Positions 1 to 8,526 of a DNA stretch of 64,000 nt are shown piece by piece (within the stretch, counting starts at the first letter, position 1; each line of letters starts with the position of its first letter). The notes under the pieces are model-generated. The model was not told the DNA's origin and made no database searches. It saw nothing but the letters and a program-made list of their open reading frames with translations. The stretch comes from Flagellimonas lutimaris. Its GTDB lineage: Bacteria; Bacteroidota; Bacteroidia; Flavobacteriales; Flavobacteriaceae. The DNA lies in assembly GCF_003581615.1 (NCBI RefSeq), contig NZ_QXFH01000070.1, forward strand, positions 744,001 to 808,000, written 5' to 3'. The position numbers were made by a program, and so were the translations under genes.

Positions 1-1
1 G

Positions 2-1057
2 AAAACCGCAGAGAAGGGACAATTTAAGTTTGATAATGTAGCATTGGATAAAGCTGCGGAATACGCCAATGCCAACGAATATTCTGGCTCTCGTGATATC
101 CGACAAGCTATTTTGGAAGGATTTAAACGTGAACCTTTCCATGAAATTCTTGGCCCTACTAAGAAGAGGGGAGGTCCTGCCGGAATGATTATGAAGAATG
201 GATATGTGTTGGCTTCTTGGGGTGATACCAAGCGGGTGGACATGACCTTTAGCGTTACCAAAAGTTTTTTGTCCACGGTTGCCGGACTTGCCGAAGATCA
301 AGGTTTGATCAAGAGCACCAAGGACAAAGTGGTGGACTATATTTGGGACGGTACTTTTGATGGTGAACACAACTCCAAAATAACTTGGGAGCATTTGCTA
401 CAGCAAAATTCCGATTGGTCGGGCGAACTTTGGGGTGGCAAGGATTGGGCGGACCGTCCACCAAGTGAAGGTGGTCTGGACGATTGGAAATTCCGAAAGC
501 TCAACGAACCGGGAACTGTGATGGAGTATAACGACGTTCGTGTAAACGTGCTAGCTTACTCCTTAACTCATGTGTGGAGAAAACCTGTGCCAATGGTACT
601 CAAAGAAGAGCTGATGGACAAAATTGGAGCTACTACCTCATGGCGTTGGTTTGGCTATGACAATGCTTGGACCGTAATCGATGGAATGAAAATGAAATCT
701 GTGACCGGTGGTGGACACTCCGGTGCTGGACTTTTTATTTCCACTGAGGATATGGCCCGTTTTGGAACTCTTTTCTTGAACAATGGTAAATGGGAAGAAG
801 AACAAATCATAAGTGAAGATTGGATTAAAAAAGCAACTACACCTTCGGTACCCAATGTAAATTATGGTTATATGTGGTGGTTAAACCAAAAAGGCGGCCG
901 GCATTGGGAAGGTGTTCCCGAACATGTTTTCTACGCCGCAGGTTTTGGAGGCAATTTTATTGTAGTGGACCAAAAAAGCGGATTGGTTATTGTGACCCGC
1001 TGGCTGGAACCTTCAAAGATCGGGGAGTTTGTAAAGCAGGTGTATGAGGCTTTTTAA
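2..1057 (+). CDS. Serine hydrolase, class C beta-lactamase (S12) family, 5' end cut off
   Basis: The frame is open from the first bases of the window, so the true start and any signal peptide lie upstream. The three S12 motifs are visible: a catalytic Ser-x-x-Lys (SVTK, near base 251), a Tyr-x-Asn-like site (EYND, near base 525) and HSG (near base 716) in place of the KTG box. The family contains esterases, D-aminopeptidases and penicillin-binding-protein-like hydrolases, usually exported in Bacteroidota, and the substrate cannot be read from sequence. An internal TTG at 44 could be taken as a start, but nothing supports it. The gene ends well before a hairpin repeat and converges with mfd. 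Confidence 0.82.
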   Translation, partial: KTAEKGQFKFDNVALDKAAEYANANEYSGSRDIRQAILEGFKREPFHEILGPTKKRGGPAGMIMKNGYVLASWGDTKRVDMTFSVTKSFLSTVAGLAEDQGLIKSTKDKVVDYIWDGTFDGEHNSKITWEHLLQQNSDWSGELWGGKDWADRPPSEGGLDDWKFRKLNEPGTVMEYNDVRVNVLAYSLTHVWRKPVPMVLKEELMDKIGATTSWRWFGYDNAWTVIDGMKMKSVTGGGHSGAGLFISTEDMARFGTLFLNNGKWEEEQIISEDWIKKATTPSVPNVNYGYMWWLNQKGGRHWEGVPEHVFYAAGFGGNFIVVDQKSGLVIVTRWLEPSKIGEFVKQVYEAF

Positions 1058-1099
1058 CAATGACACGAACTACACTAATTTCCACAAATCATTTTTGAT

Positions 1100-1166
1100 G
1101 TCATTCTGAGCGACGCGAAGAATCTCGATAAAAAGTAATGAGATGCTGAAATAGATTCAGCATGAC
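1100..1166. repeat. Dispersed imperfect palindrome of the GTCATTCTGAGC...GAAGAATCTC type
   Basis: The left arm reads GTCATTCTGAGC then GAAGAATCTC. The right arm is a diverged inverted form ending in TTCAGCATGAC. The unit lies between the convergent S12 hydrolase and mfd genes, where its hairpin may help end both transcripts. Related copies occur between mfd and pdeM. Elements with these ends are common between genes in Bacteroidota. Confidence 0.7.
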
Positions 1167-1175
1167 GAACATGAT

Positions 1176-4100
1176 TTATACGGAAACATTTTTTGTTTGA
1201 GGTGTAAAAGGCTCCAAAAACTTCAGTGCCTTATCTACGGTGGTAACCTTATCAAATACCAATAATAATCGCAATCCGTTTCGAGTTTGTTTTTCTTTGA
1301 GTTTTACAAGTTGAGGATGGGTTTGCGCGTATTGTAATATTTGGGTAAATGCAGCACTCTGGTAAAAACTGGATTGCTGGTCAGCAATAAAGTAACCGAT
1401 AAACTTGCCCTTTTTCATAATCACCTTTTCCAAGCCAATGTGGGTGGCAATCCATTTAATACGGACGGAATTCATCAAGTCCACTACAGGTTCGGGCAAT
1501 TCTCCAAAACGGTCCACCAATTGGGCTTCAAATTTTTGCAGGCCTTCCTCGTCCTCCACATCATTCAATTGGGTGTACAAGTTTAAGCGTTCTGTTATAT
1601 TGTTGATGTAATCATCAGGGAAGAGCAGTTCAAAATCCGTGTCCAACTGCATCTCTTTCACGTACACTTTTTCCTTGTCGCCCTCAACTTCATCATACAG
1701 TTCCTTAAATTCATTTTCTTTGAGCTCCTCAATGGCTTCGGACAATATTTTTTGATAGGTTTCGAACCCAATTTCATTGATAAACCCACTCTGTTCGCCT
1801 CCCAAAAGGTCACCGGCACCACGAATTTCCAAATCCTTCATCGCAATGTTGAAACCACTTCCCAACTCGGTAAATTGTTCCAAGGCTTCTATACGTTTTC
1901 GAGCTTCAGTGGTCATCACTTCATAAGGTGGCGTAATGAAATAGCAGAATGCCTTTTTGTTGCTTCGACCTACACGACCACGCATCTGGTGAAGGTCGCT
2001 CAAACCAAAATTATTGGCATTATGGATAAAAATAGTGTTGGCATTGGTCACGTCCAAACCACTTTCAATGATGGTGGTCGAAACCAAAACATCAAACTCA
2101 CCATTCATGAAGGAAAGCATGAGCTGTTCCAGTTTTTTGCCCTCCATTTGTCCGTGGCCAATTCCGATTTTGGCATCGGGAACCAAACGTTGGAGCATTC
2201 CCGCAACCTCCTTAATGTTCTCAATTCGGTTATGGATAAAGAACACTTGTCCGCCCCGTTGGATTTCATAGGATATCGCATCACGGATAATTTCTTCGTT
2301 CAATCGAATTACATGGCTTTCGATGGGGTAGCGGTTGGGTGGTGGCGTATTGATTACGGAAAGATCACGAGCAGCCATCAAACTAAATTGCAGGGTTCTC
2401 GGAATCGGTGTAGCGGTAAGCGTAAGCACATCCACATTTTCTTTGATCGCACGTAGTTTTTCCTTCACCGAAACCCCGAATTTTTGCTCCTCATCCACAA
2501 TGAGCAAGCCCAGATCCTTAAACTTCACATTTTTGTTGACCAATTGGTGCGTTCCTATAATGATGTCAACTTTTCCATTTTCTAAATTCTCGAGGGTTTC
2601 CCTTTTCTCCTTAGCTGTTCTAAAGCGGTTGAGGTAGTCCACCGTAACGGGCATTTCTTTCAATCGTTCCGAAAAAGTTCTATGATGCTGAAAGGCCAAA
2701 ATGGTAGTTGGAACCAAAATGGCAACTTGTTTGCCATTGTCCACAGCTTTAAACGCTGCCCGTACGGCCACCTCAGTTTTTCCAAAGCCAACATCCCCAC
2801 AAATCAATCGATCCATAGGGCGTTCACTTTCCATATCCTTTTTTACATCTTGGGTACTTTTTTCCTGATCGGGAGTGTCCTCATACAAAAACGATGCTTC
2901 CAATTCGTATTGTAAATAGCTGTCAGGAGCATATTGGAAACCTTTTTCCAATCGCCGTTTAGCATAGACTTTTATAAGGTCGAAAGCAATCTTTTTGACC
3001 CGAGCTTTGGTCTTTTGCTTCAGTTTTTTCCAAGCAGCGGAACCTAGTTTGAATATTTTTGGAGGAGCTCCGTCCTTGCCGTTGTATTTGGATATTTTAT
3101 GTAGCGAATGGATGCTTACGTACAAAATATCACGGTCACCATAAATTAGTTTGATGGCTTCCTGTTTTTTGCCCTCCACATCAATTTTTTGCAAACCGCC
3201 AAACTTGCCGATACCGTGGTCAATGTGGGTCACATAATCGCCGATTTCCAGTTTGTTGAGCTCCTTTAGGGTGATGGCTTGCTTTTTGGCATAGCCATTC
3301 TTTAAATGGAACTTGTGGTAACGCTCAAAAATTTGATGGTCGGTGTAGCAGACCAATTTGAGGTCATCATCCACAAACCCTTTGTACAAGGGGAAAATGA
3401 TGGTTTGGTAGTGGACCGTTTCGTCCACTTCATCAAAAATATCGTGAAAACGCTTTGCCTGTTGCTCGGTGGAGCAAAAAATATAATTGCTGTAACCTGC
3501 ATCCCGATTATCGTTCAGGTTTTCAATGAGCAGGTCAAACTTTTTGTTGAAAGCTGGCTGGGGTTTGGTTTGAAATACAATTTCGTCACCTGCTTGATTC
3601 AAGGCTTCACTTGAAGTACCAATCTCAAAACATAAATAATCTTGCAATTGGTTTTTCAACAAAGCCGAATCCAAAAAGAGTTCCTTGGGTTTCGCATGTT
3701 TGATTTCTTCGCTCAACTTGGCAAAACTCTCCTCTGCTTTTTCAAAAAAGGAATCAATGCGGTCATAGATCAGTGCAGGATTTTTTGCAAAAACTACTGT
3801 GTTGGCTGAAATATATTTTAGGAAGCTTTCCCGTATCTCCTCTGTGAACTTGTTCTCGACATTGGGAATAATGGTGATTTTTTTCACCTTGTCCGTAGAA
3901 AGTTGTGTTTCCACATCAAAAGTTCGGATACTGTCCACTTCATCTCCAAAAAACTCGATTCTATAAGGTTCATCATGCGAGAAGGAGAACACATCCACAA
4001 TACCTCCACGAACAGAAAACTCCCCGGGTTCGGTAACAAAATCCACTCTTTTGAACTGATATTCAAAAAGGACTTCGTTCAAAAAATCCAACGAGATTTC

Positions 4101-4568
4101 ATCACCCAATTTTATTTTTTGAGTGTTCCTGTCAAGTTCCTTTCGCGTGACCACCTTTTCAAAAAGGGCATCGGGATAGGTGACAATCACCGCAGGTTTT
4201 TTTCTTGAATTGATGCGGTTCAACACCTCGGCACGTAACAGCACATTGGCATTGTCCGTTTCCTCAATTTGATAAGGTCTTCGGTAACTGCCTGGATAAA
4301 ATAGCACATCCTTTTCACCGATGAGCTGTTCCAGATCGTTTAAATGGTATGCGGCTTCCTCCTTGTCGTTCAAAATCAATAAAAACGGTGATTCTGCTGA
4401 CTTAAAAGCTTCGGAAACCACAAAAGAAAGTGAGGAGCCAACAAGTCCTTTTATGCTAATTTTTTGACTGTCACCTAGAGCGGAGTCGAGAGGTTGGGCA
4501 ATAATCTCCCTCAGTTTCCCGAGTGGGGGAGACTGTTCAAATAATTTGGGAATTAGGGTTTTGGTCAA
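1176..4568 (-). CDS. mfd: Transcription-repair coupling factor Mfd
   Basis: Mfd removes RNA polymerase stalled at DNA damage and recruits UvrA. The 1130-residue length is normal for the family. The N-terminal third is the UvrB-like UvrA-binding region. A CarD-like RNA polymerase interaction domain follows near residue 445 (GDYVTHIDHGIGKF). A superfamily 2 translocase then carries Walker A GDVGFGKTEV near residue 593, the DEEQ box (VDEEQKFG) near 689 and motif VI (QMRGRVGRS). The C-terminal TRCF domain closes the protein. The gene stands alone, with repeat-rich intergenic DNA upstream (4569-4911). Confidence 0.97.
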   Translation of the reverse strand: MTKTLIPKLFEQSPPLGKLREIIAQPLDSALGDSQKISIKGLVGSSLSFVVSEAFKSAESPFLLILNDKEEAAYHLNDLEQLIGEKDVLFYPGSYRRPYQIEETDNANVLLRAEVLNRINSRKKPAVIVTYPDALFEKVVTRKELDRNTQKIKLGDEISLDFLNEVLFEYQFKRVDFVTEPGEFSVRGGIVDVFSFSHDEPYRIEFFGDEVDSIRTFDVETQLSTDKVKKITIIPNVENKFTEEIRESFLKYISANTVVFAKNPALIYDRIDSFFEKAEESFAKLSEEIKHAKPKELFLDSALLKNQLQDYLCFEIGTSSEALNQAGDEIVFQTKPQPAFNKKFDLLIENLNDNRDAGYSNYIFCSTEQQAKRFHDIFDEVDETVHYQTIIFPLYKGFVDDDLKLVCYTDHQIFERYHKFHLKNGYAKKQAITLKELNKLEIGDYVTHIDHGIGKFGGLQKIDVEGKKQEAIKLIYGDRDILYVSIHSLHKISKYNGKDGAPPKIFKLGSAAWKKLKQKTKARVKKIAFDLIKVYAKRRLEKGFQYAPDSYLQYELEASFLYEDTPDQEKSTQDVKKDMESERPMDRLICGDVGFGKTEVAVRAAFKAVDNGKQVAILVPTTILAFQHHRTFSERLKEMPVTVDYLNRFRTAKEKRETLENLENGKVDIIIGTHQLVNKNVKFKDLGLLIVDEEQKFGVSVKEKLRAIKENVDVLTLTATPIPRTLQFSLMAARDLSVINTPPPNRYPIESHVIRLNEEIIRDAISYEIQRGGQVFFIHNRIENIKEVAGMLQRLVPDAKIGIGHGQMEGKKLEQLMLSFMNGEFDVLVSTTIIESGLDVTNANTIFIHNANNFGLSDLHQMRGRVGRSNKKAFCYFITPPYEVMTTEARKRIEALEQFTELGSGFNIAMKDLEIRGAGDLLGGEQSGFINEIGFETYQKILSEAIEELKENEFKELYDEVEGDKEKVYVKEMQLDTDFELLFPDDYINNITERLNLYTQLNDVEDEEGLQKFEAQLVDRFGELPEPVVDLMNSVRIKWIATHIGLEKVIMKKGKFIGYFIADQQSSFYQSAAFTQILQYAQTHPQLVKLKEKQTRNGLRLLLVFDKVTTVDKALKFLEPFTPQTKNVSV

Positions 4569-4638
4569 TCCAAAAAACTTTGCGACAAAGATAAACCGCG
4601 AAACCTTTTACTAAAAATGTTTTTTTGGGTTTCTTGTC

Positions 4639-4700
4639 GTCACGCTGAACTTGTTTAAGCGTCTCCCTCAGATGCGATTCCGTGTCAAGCACGGAATGAC
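4639..4700. repeat. Two adjacent dispersed repeat modules
   Basis: Bases 4639-4665 run GTCACGCTGAAC...GCGTCTC, and 4676-4700 run GATTCCGTG...CACGGAATGAC, a perfect 9-base inverted repeat around TCAAG. Both keep the GTCA...TCTC or GATTC...GAATGAC ends seen in the other copies nearby. The 343 bp between mfd and pdeM (4569-4911) hold these repeats and no gene that I can support. Confidence 0.65.
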
Positions 4701-4712
4701 GGTATTTATTAT

Positions 4713-4738
4713 GTCATTCTGAGCATAGAGAAGAATCT
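4713..4738. repeat. Dispersed repeat, half-unit GTCATTCTGAGC...GAAGAATCT
   Basis: This is a short copy of the same element with a changed centre (ATAGA where other copies have GGAGC or GACGC). No inverted partner is adjacent. Confidence 0.6.
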
Positions 4739-4836
4739 ATTGGTTGTCGAGAGGTCAAAATATTGGACATGAATTGCACGAATTACCACAAATACCTTTG
4801 TGCTCCAAATTGGTTTTATTCTTCTTTTATCGAAAA

Positions 4837-4871
4837 GAGATTCTTCAAATACTTCGTGTTTTCAGAATGAC
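4837..4871. repeat. Dispersed repeat, inverted copy
   Basis: Read on the minus strand, this copy gives GTCATTCTGA, then a diverged centre, then GAAGAATCTC. Together with the direct copy at 4888-4913 it could form a long cruciform or hairpin just 3' of pdeM, and so could act as its terminator. Confidence 0.6.
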
Positions 4872-4887
4872 AAGTTTAAGTAAGGAT

Positions 4888-4913
4888 GTCATTCTGAGCG
4901 GAGCGAAGAATCT
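4888..4913. repeat. Dispersed repeat overlapping the pdeM stop codon
   Basis: The copy reads GTCATTCTGAGC, GGAGC, GAAGAATCT. Its last bases form part of the minus-strand TAG stop (4912-4914) of pdeM, so the element has fused with the end of the gene. Confidence 0.65.
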
Positions 4914-5538
4914 AAACCTTAATAATACTATCCTCGACAATAGCATATACCTCGTCATTCTTTTTGGGATTGAGGGTGTGTGTTCCCGTAAATTGACCAA
5001 AGGCTGGCAAAATCATTTGGTTATTGGACTTAAAAAAGCAGGGCAGTTTTATTCGTTCCCTCCCAAAACCTTTGAGTTTAATGGAGGGGTGGATATGACC
5101 ACAAAATGTAAAGTGATGCTCTCGCTCTTCGGGATGATGCGTCAATAGGAAAGAATCAATTACGAGCTCAGGAAATATGGAAACGTTCACTTTTTCAAAT
5201 TTTTCAGGAGCAATGATGTCGTGGTTTCCGGCAACCAAAAGTATTTCGGCAGGTGTTTTGGCCACCCAATTTTCGAACAATTCCCATTCTTTGTTCAGGG
5301 ATGAATGAAACAAATCGCCCAAAAAACAGATTTGAAAGGGTTGAAAATCGGCCACAATTTGATCTAACAACAAAAAATTTTTGTGAATTACCTTTCTGGG
5401 AACGGCGGCACCAAATTTTCTAAAGTGTGATACCTTGCCCAAATGCATATCGCTGATCAGCAAAAGTGATTTTTCTACCCAAAACAATCCACCCAAAGGA
5501 TGAAGTTGAAATTTTTGGTTTCGGATTGTCAAGTTCAT
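4912..5538 (-). CDS. pdeM: Ligase-associated DNA damage response endonuclease PdeM
   Basis: This is a 208-residue calcineurin-like metallophosphoesterase. Metal-binding motifs appear in order: SDMHLGK (about residue 29), GDLFHS, GNHD, HHPE and GHIHP. PdeM proteins are nucleases encoded beside an Lhr-like helicase and an ATP-dependent ligase, and they take part in a proposed DNA repair pathway. The start codon overlaps the stop of the helicase gene by four bases (5535-5538), so the two are translationally coupled. The stop codon lies in a dispersed repeat. The family call is firm; the biochemical role is known only from homologues. Confidence 0.92.
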   Translation of the reverse strand: MNLTIRNQKFQLHPLGGLFWVEKSLLLISDMHLGKVSHFRKFGAAVPRKVIHKNFLLLDQIVADFQPFQICFLGDLFHSSLNKEWELFENWVAKTPAEILLVAGNHDIIAPEKFEKVNVSIFPELVIDSFLLTHHPEEREHHFTFCGHIHPSIKLKGFGRERIKLPCFFKSNNQMILPAFGQFTGTHTLNPKKNDEVYAIVEDSIIKV

Positions 5539-7997
5539 TTGGTCAATTTAGCCATCATTCTTTTAATACGGTCTGCCAACTTTTCGTTGGAGAGCTTTTC
5601 CCTGAGCCTATCCGTAATAATCGGGAAGGATAGGGGCGTAGGTTGTGAACATTTTTTCCAAACAATGTCCTGCTCAGCAATACGTTCCAAAGCTAGGCGT
5701 AAACGACCTTCCTCCAATTGATGCTCAAAAGTTTCCGTATAGGCCTGCTGGTAGAGCAGATTATCATCCTCAAAATCACGAAATACATCAAACAACAATT
5801 CGGAACTGCTTTGCAGGTGTTTCATTTTGACTCCTTTTTCGGGATATCCCGTAAAAACCATTCCGCTGATTACGGCAATGTCCCTAAACTTTCGCCGCGC
5901 CATTTCATTCGAATTCAAACTTTTTTGAAGGTCGGACAACATATATTCGGGAGTAAACAAGTTGTTATCCAAAATTTCTTGAATATTGATTTCCCTGTCA
6001 GATAGCAACTCAAAACCATAATCATTAAAAGCAAGCGAGCAGGTTATCGGCGTCAATAAACTGATTCGATAGGCCAACAGACTGCTCATCCCTTCGTGAA
6101 TAGCCCTACCTTCAAAAGGGTAAAACATATGATGATAGCCATCACGGGTCTTAAAGGTTTCAATTAAAAGTTGATGGGGTTGGGGCACTATACTTTCTTC
6201 TCGTTGTTTGGAAAACATCGGTTGCAAAGCTTTAATTTCCTCGGATTGTTCTGAAAACTCTAACTCGGCTGTGTACAATTCCTGCCGAAGCAGTTCGGAC
6301 ATTTTTGCGGAAAAACTTAAGCGTCCGCCCATCCAGCTGGGCACTTTATTGGTTCTCTTTTTGGAATTACGCACGTGAGCGGCCATCCCTTTTATTCGGA
6401 TAAATTCCAGATTTCGACCTGCAAAGGTGAAGACATCGCCAGGACTCAATTTGGAAATAAAATATTCTTCAATACTGCCGATATAGCCCCCTTTTTGATA
6501 GCGAACAGAGATGGTGGCATCTCCAACAATGGTTCCGATTTGGAATCGATGCCGCATAGCAACGGCCCTGCTGTTCACTTTAAACTTGCCATCTTCTTCA
6601 ATCACTACCTTTTTGTATTCGTCGTAGCTCTTTAAACTTTGGCTTCCCATCACCAGAAAATTCAATAGCCATTGCCATTGTTCTTTGGTCAAGGTTTGAT
6701 AACAAAAAGTTTGTTTGATTTCAGGATAGATTTCATCAGGATAAAACCCATCTGAAACTGCTAAAGTGGTCAAATATTGAATGAGAACATCAAAACTATT
6801 TAGGTAGGGAATACGGTCTTCAACAGCACTGTTCAACACGGCTTTTTGCATGGCCGAAGCTTCTACTAATTCAATAGCGTGGGTGGGCAAAAAGTAAATC
6901 ACACTTTCCTTGCCAGGTCGATGGCCGCTTCGTCCTGCCCTTTGCAAAAAACGAGCTACTCCTTTGGGTCCGCCAATCTGTACAACGGTTTCCACTGGGG
7001 CAAAATCAACTCCAAGGTCCAAACTAGATGTGCAGACCACGGCTTTTAGACTTTCGTTACGGATGGCCTGCTCCACCCACAGACGGGTTTCTTTGTTGAT
7101 GCTACCGTGGTGCATCGCCATTTCACCTGCGAACTCCGGATATTTTTCCAATATTTTCTGAAACCATATCTCACATTGGCTACGGGTATTGGTAAAAAGT
7201 AAGGTGGTTTTACTATTGTTGATAATCGGCACTACCTGATCTAAAAGATGCAATCCCAAATGCCCTCGCCAAGGAAAGGTTTCCATTTCCTTTGGAATAA
7301 TGCTTTTAACTGTGATTTTTTTGTTGAGGTTGGCCTTGACCAATATTGAATTATCAAGTTCTGGCGATGTGGGTCCTAATAACACTTGACGGGCTTGCTC
7401 TAAATTGCCAATGGTGGCCGATATGCCCCATATCCGTAATTCCTTGCAGATAGTTTTTAATCGGGATAGTCCCAGTTCCATTTGAACGCCCCGCTTGGTT
7501 CCCAAAAGCTCGTGCCACTCATCAACCACAATGGCAGAACAGTTCTTAAAGGTCTTTTCATAAGCTTTGGAAGATAATAGCAACTGTAAACTCTCTGGCG
7601 TAGTAATCAATAGGTCGGGCATGTTGGTCCGCATTTTTGCCCGTTCTTTTGCGGAAGTATCCCCAGTTCTAATTCCCACGGTCATTTGGGTTTCCAAATC
7701 TTGGGTGATTCGCTCCGCAGACTGTTTGATTTCTTGGGAAAGGGCCCGTAACGGCGTAATCCAAATGGCTTTCAATCCTTTTTTGTGCTTAGTCTTGTAA
7801 TTAGGATTGTTTTTAATGTAGTTGAGCACAATCGGAAACCATAGGGCATAGGTTTTTCCACTTCCGGTGGGTGCGTTCAACAAACCATGTTTACCTTCTA
7901 AAAAAGCATGCCAAGTCTGCTTTTGAAAGGGGAATGGTTTCCAATCTTGACCTTGAAACCAATTTTCTGCAATATGAAGGAGTTTTGAATCGTGCAG
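5535..7997 (-). CDS. Ligase-associated DNA damage response DEXH-box helicase (Lhr-like)
   Basis: This superfamily 2 helicase has Walker A APTGSGKT, a DEWH box (VVDEWHELLG), SATIG and motif VI QRAGRSGHRPG, followed by the Lhr-type C-terminal region. The first ATG-like start (TTG at 7883) would begin inside Walker A. Reading upstream in the same frame gives conserved helicase N-terminal sequence (ENWFQGQDWKPFPFQKQTW, including the Q motif) back to a stop at 8034-8036. There is no ATG, GTG or TTG in that stretch. The candidates are CTG at 7997 (820 residues, about the family length) or ATT at 8030. The CTG fits a -7-like box at 8017-8024. The ligase and exonuclease genes usually found beside it are absent. 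Confidence 0.9.
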   Translation of the reverse strand: MHDSKLLHIAENWFQGQDWKPFPFQKQTWHAFLEGKHGLLNAPTGSGKTYALWFPIVLNYIKNNPNYKTKHKKGLKAIWITPLRALSQEIKQSAERITQDLETQMTVGIRTGDTSAKERAKMRTNMPDLLITTPESLQLLLSSKAYEKTFKNCSAIVVDEWHELLGTKRGVQMELGLSRLKTICKELRIWGISATIGNLEQARQVLLGPTSPELDNSILVKANLNKKITVKSIIPKEMETFPWRGHLGLHLLDQVVPIINNSKTTLLFTNTRSQCEIWFQKILEKYPEFAGEMAMHHGSINKETRLWVEQAIRNESLKAVVCTSSLDLGVDFAPVETVVQIGGPKGVARFLQRAGRSGHRPGKESVIYFLPTHAIELVEASAMQKAVLNSAVEDRIPYLNSFDVLIQYLTTLAVSDGFYPDEIYPEIKQTFCYQTLTKEQWQWLLNFLVMGSQSLKSYDEYKKVVIEEDGKFKVNSRAVAMRHRFQIGTIVGDATISVRYQKGGYIGSIEEYFISKLSPGDVFTFAGRNLEFIRIKGMAAHVRNSKKRTNKVPSWMGGRLSFSAKMSELLRQELYTAELEFSEQSEEIKALQPMFSKQREESIVPQPHQLLIETFKTRDGYHHMFYPFEGRAIHEGMSSLLAYRISLLTPITCSLAFNDYGFELLSDREINIQEILDNNLFTPEYMLSDLQKSLNSNEMARRKFRDIAVISGMVFTGYPEKGVKMKHLQSSSELLFDVFRDFEDDNLLYQQAYTETFEHQLEEGRLRLALERIAEQDIVWKKCSQPTPLSFPIITDRLREKLSNEKLADRIKRMMAKLTK

Positions 7998-8016
7998 TGT
8001 CGTTGTACTTTGGATT

Positions 8017-8024
8017 GAAAAATA
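8017..8024 (-). promoter_or_regulatory. Possible -7 box (TATTTTTC) for the helicase-pdeM operon
   Basis: The minus-strand sequence matches TAnnTTTG at seven of eight positions and sits 19 bases before the proposed CTG start. No clear -33 element is visible. Confidence 0.3.
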
Positions 8025-8068
8025 CGAAATTCTTTATTGCCTATACACCTGCTTTTTGTGATAAGAAT

Positions 8069-8076
8069 TATATTTG
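8069..8076 (+). promoter_or_regulatory. -7 promoter box TATATTTG for the TerB-like gene
   Basis: This is a perfect match to the Bacteroidota -7 consensus TAnnTTTG, 18 bases before the ATG at 8095, leaving a short leader. It overlaps the in-frame TTG at 8074, which argues against that TTG as a start. Confidence 0.5.
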
Positions 8077-8094
8077 TGGTATAAAATTTTCGAT

Positions 8095-8526
8095 ATGCCA
8101 ATTTTAGATCTATACGAGCACGGAGACCACAGGAAAAACCTGGCCCATTTTGCCACATTGGCTAGTTTGGCCTCGGTTGATGGGGAAATCAATCCGAAAG
8201 AAAAAGCGGTTTTGGATAAATTCGCTTTTAAGCTCAATATTACTGATGAGGAAATCAAAGAAGTGATGAAGAAGGAAAACAAATATCCTATTGATACTCC
8301 TCACAGTGGCGAGAAAAGATTTAAAAGGTTGTTCGAATTTTTTCAGATTATTTTTTCCGATCATTATATTGATGATGATGAACGTAAAATTGTTGAAAAG
8401 TATGCTGTTGGTTTAGGTTTTGATCCTAAAAAAGCATCGGAAATTATCGATAAGTCCATCGCTATTTTCTCTGGACAAATTGCCTTCGAAGATTATCATC
8501 AATTGATAAAGCGAGAGTGTAACTAG
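8095..8526 (+). CDS. TerB family (tellurite resistance TerB-like) protein
   Basis: This is a 143-residue, mostly alpha-helical acidic protein. It carries the TerB-like pattern of two Asp-rich helical hairpins: [19 protein letters not shown] near the start and [16 protein letters not shown] in the middle. TerB-like domains bind metal in some members and occur in stress proteins; the role here is unknown. I start at the ATG at 8095 because the TTG at 8074 lies inside the likely promoter. The last four bases overlap the end of the convergent fbp gene. Confidence 0.75.
   Translation: MPILDLYEHGDHRKNLAHFATLASLASVDGEINPKEKAVLDKFAFKLNITDEEIKEVMKKENKYPIDTPHSGEKRFKRLFEFFQIIFSDHYIDDDERKIVEKYAVGLGFDPKKASEIIDKSIAIFSGQIAFEDYHQLIKRECN

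Noticed and set aside
1752-2456. 234-codon open frame antisense to mfd
   Set aside because: Shadow of mfd with no recognisable protein motifs.
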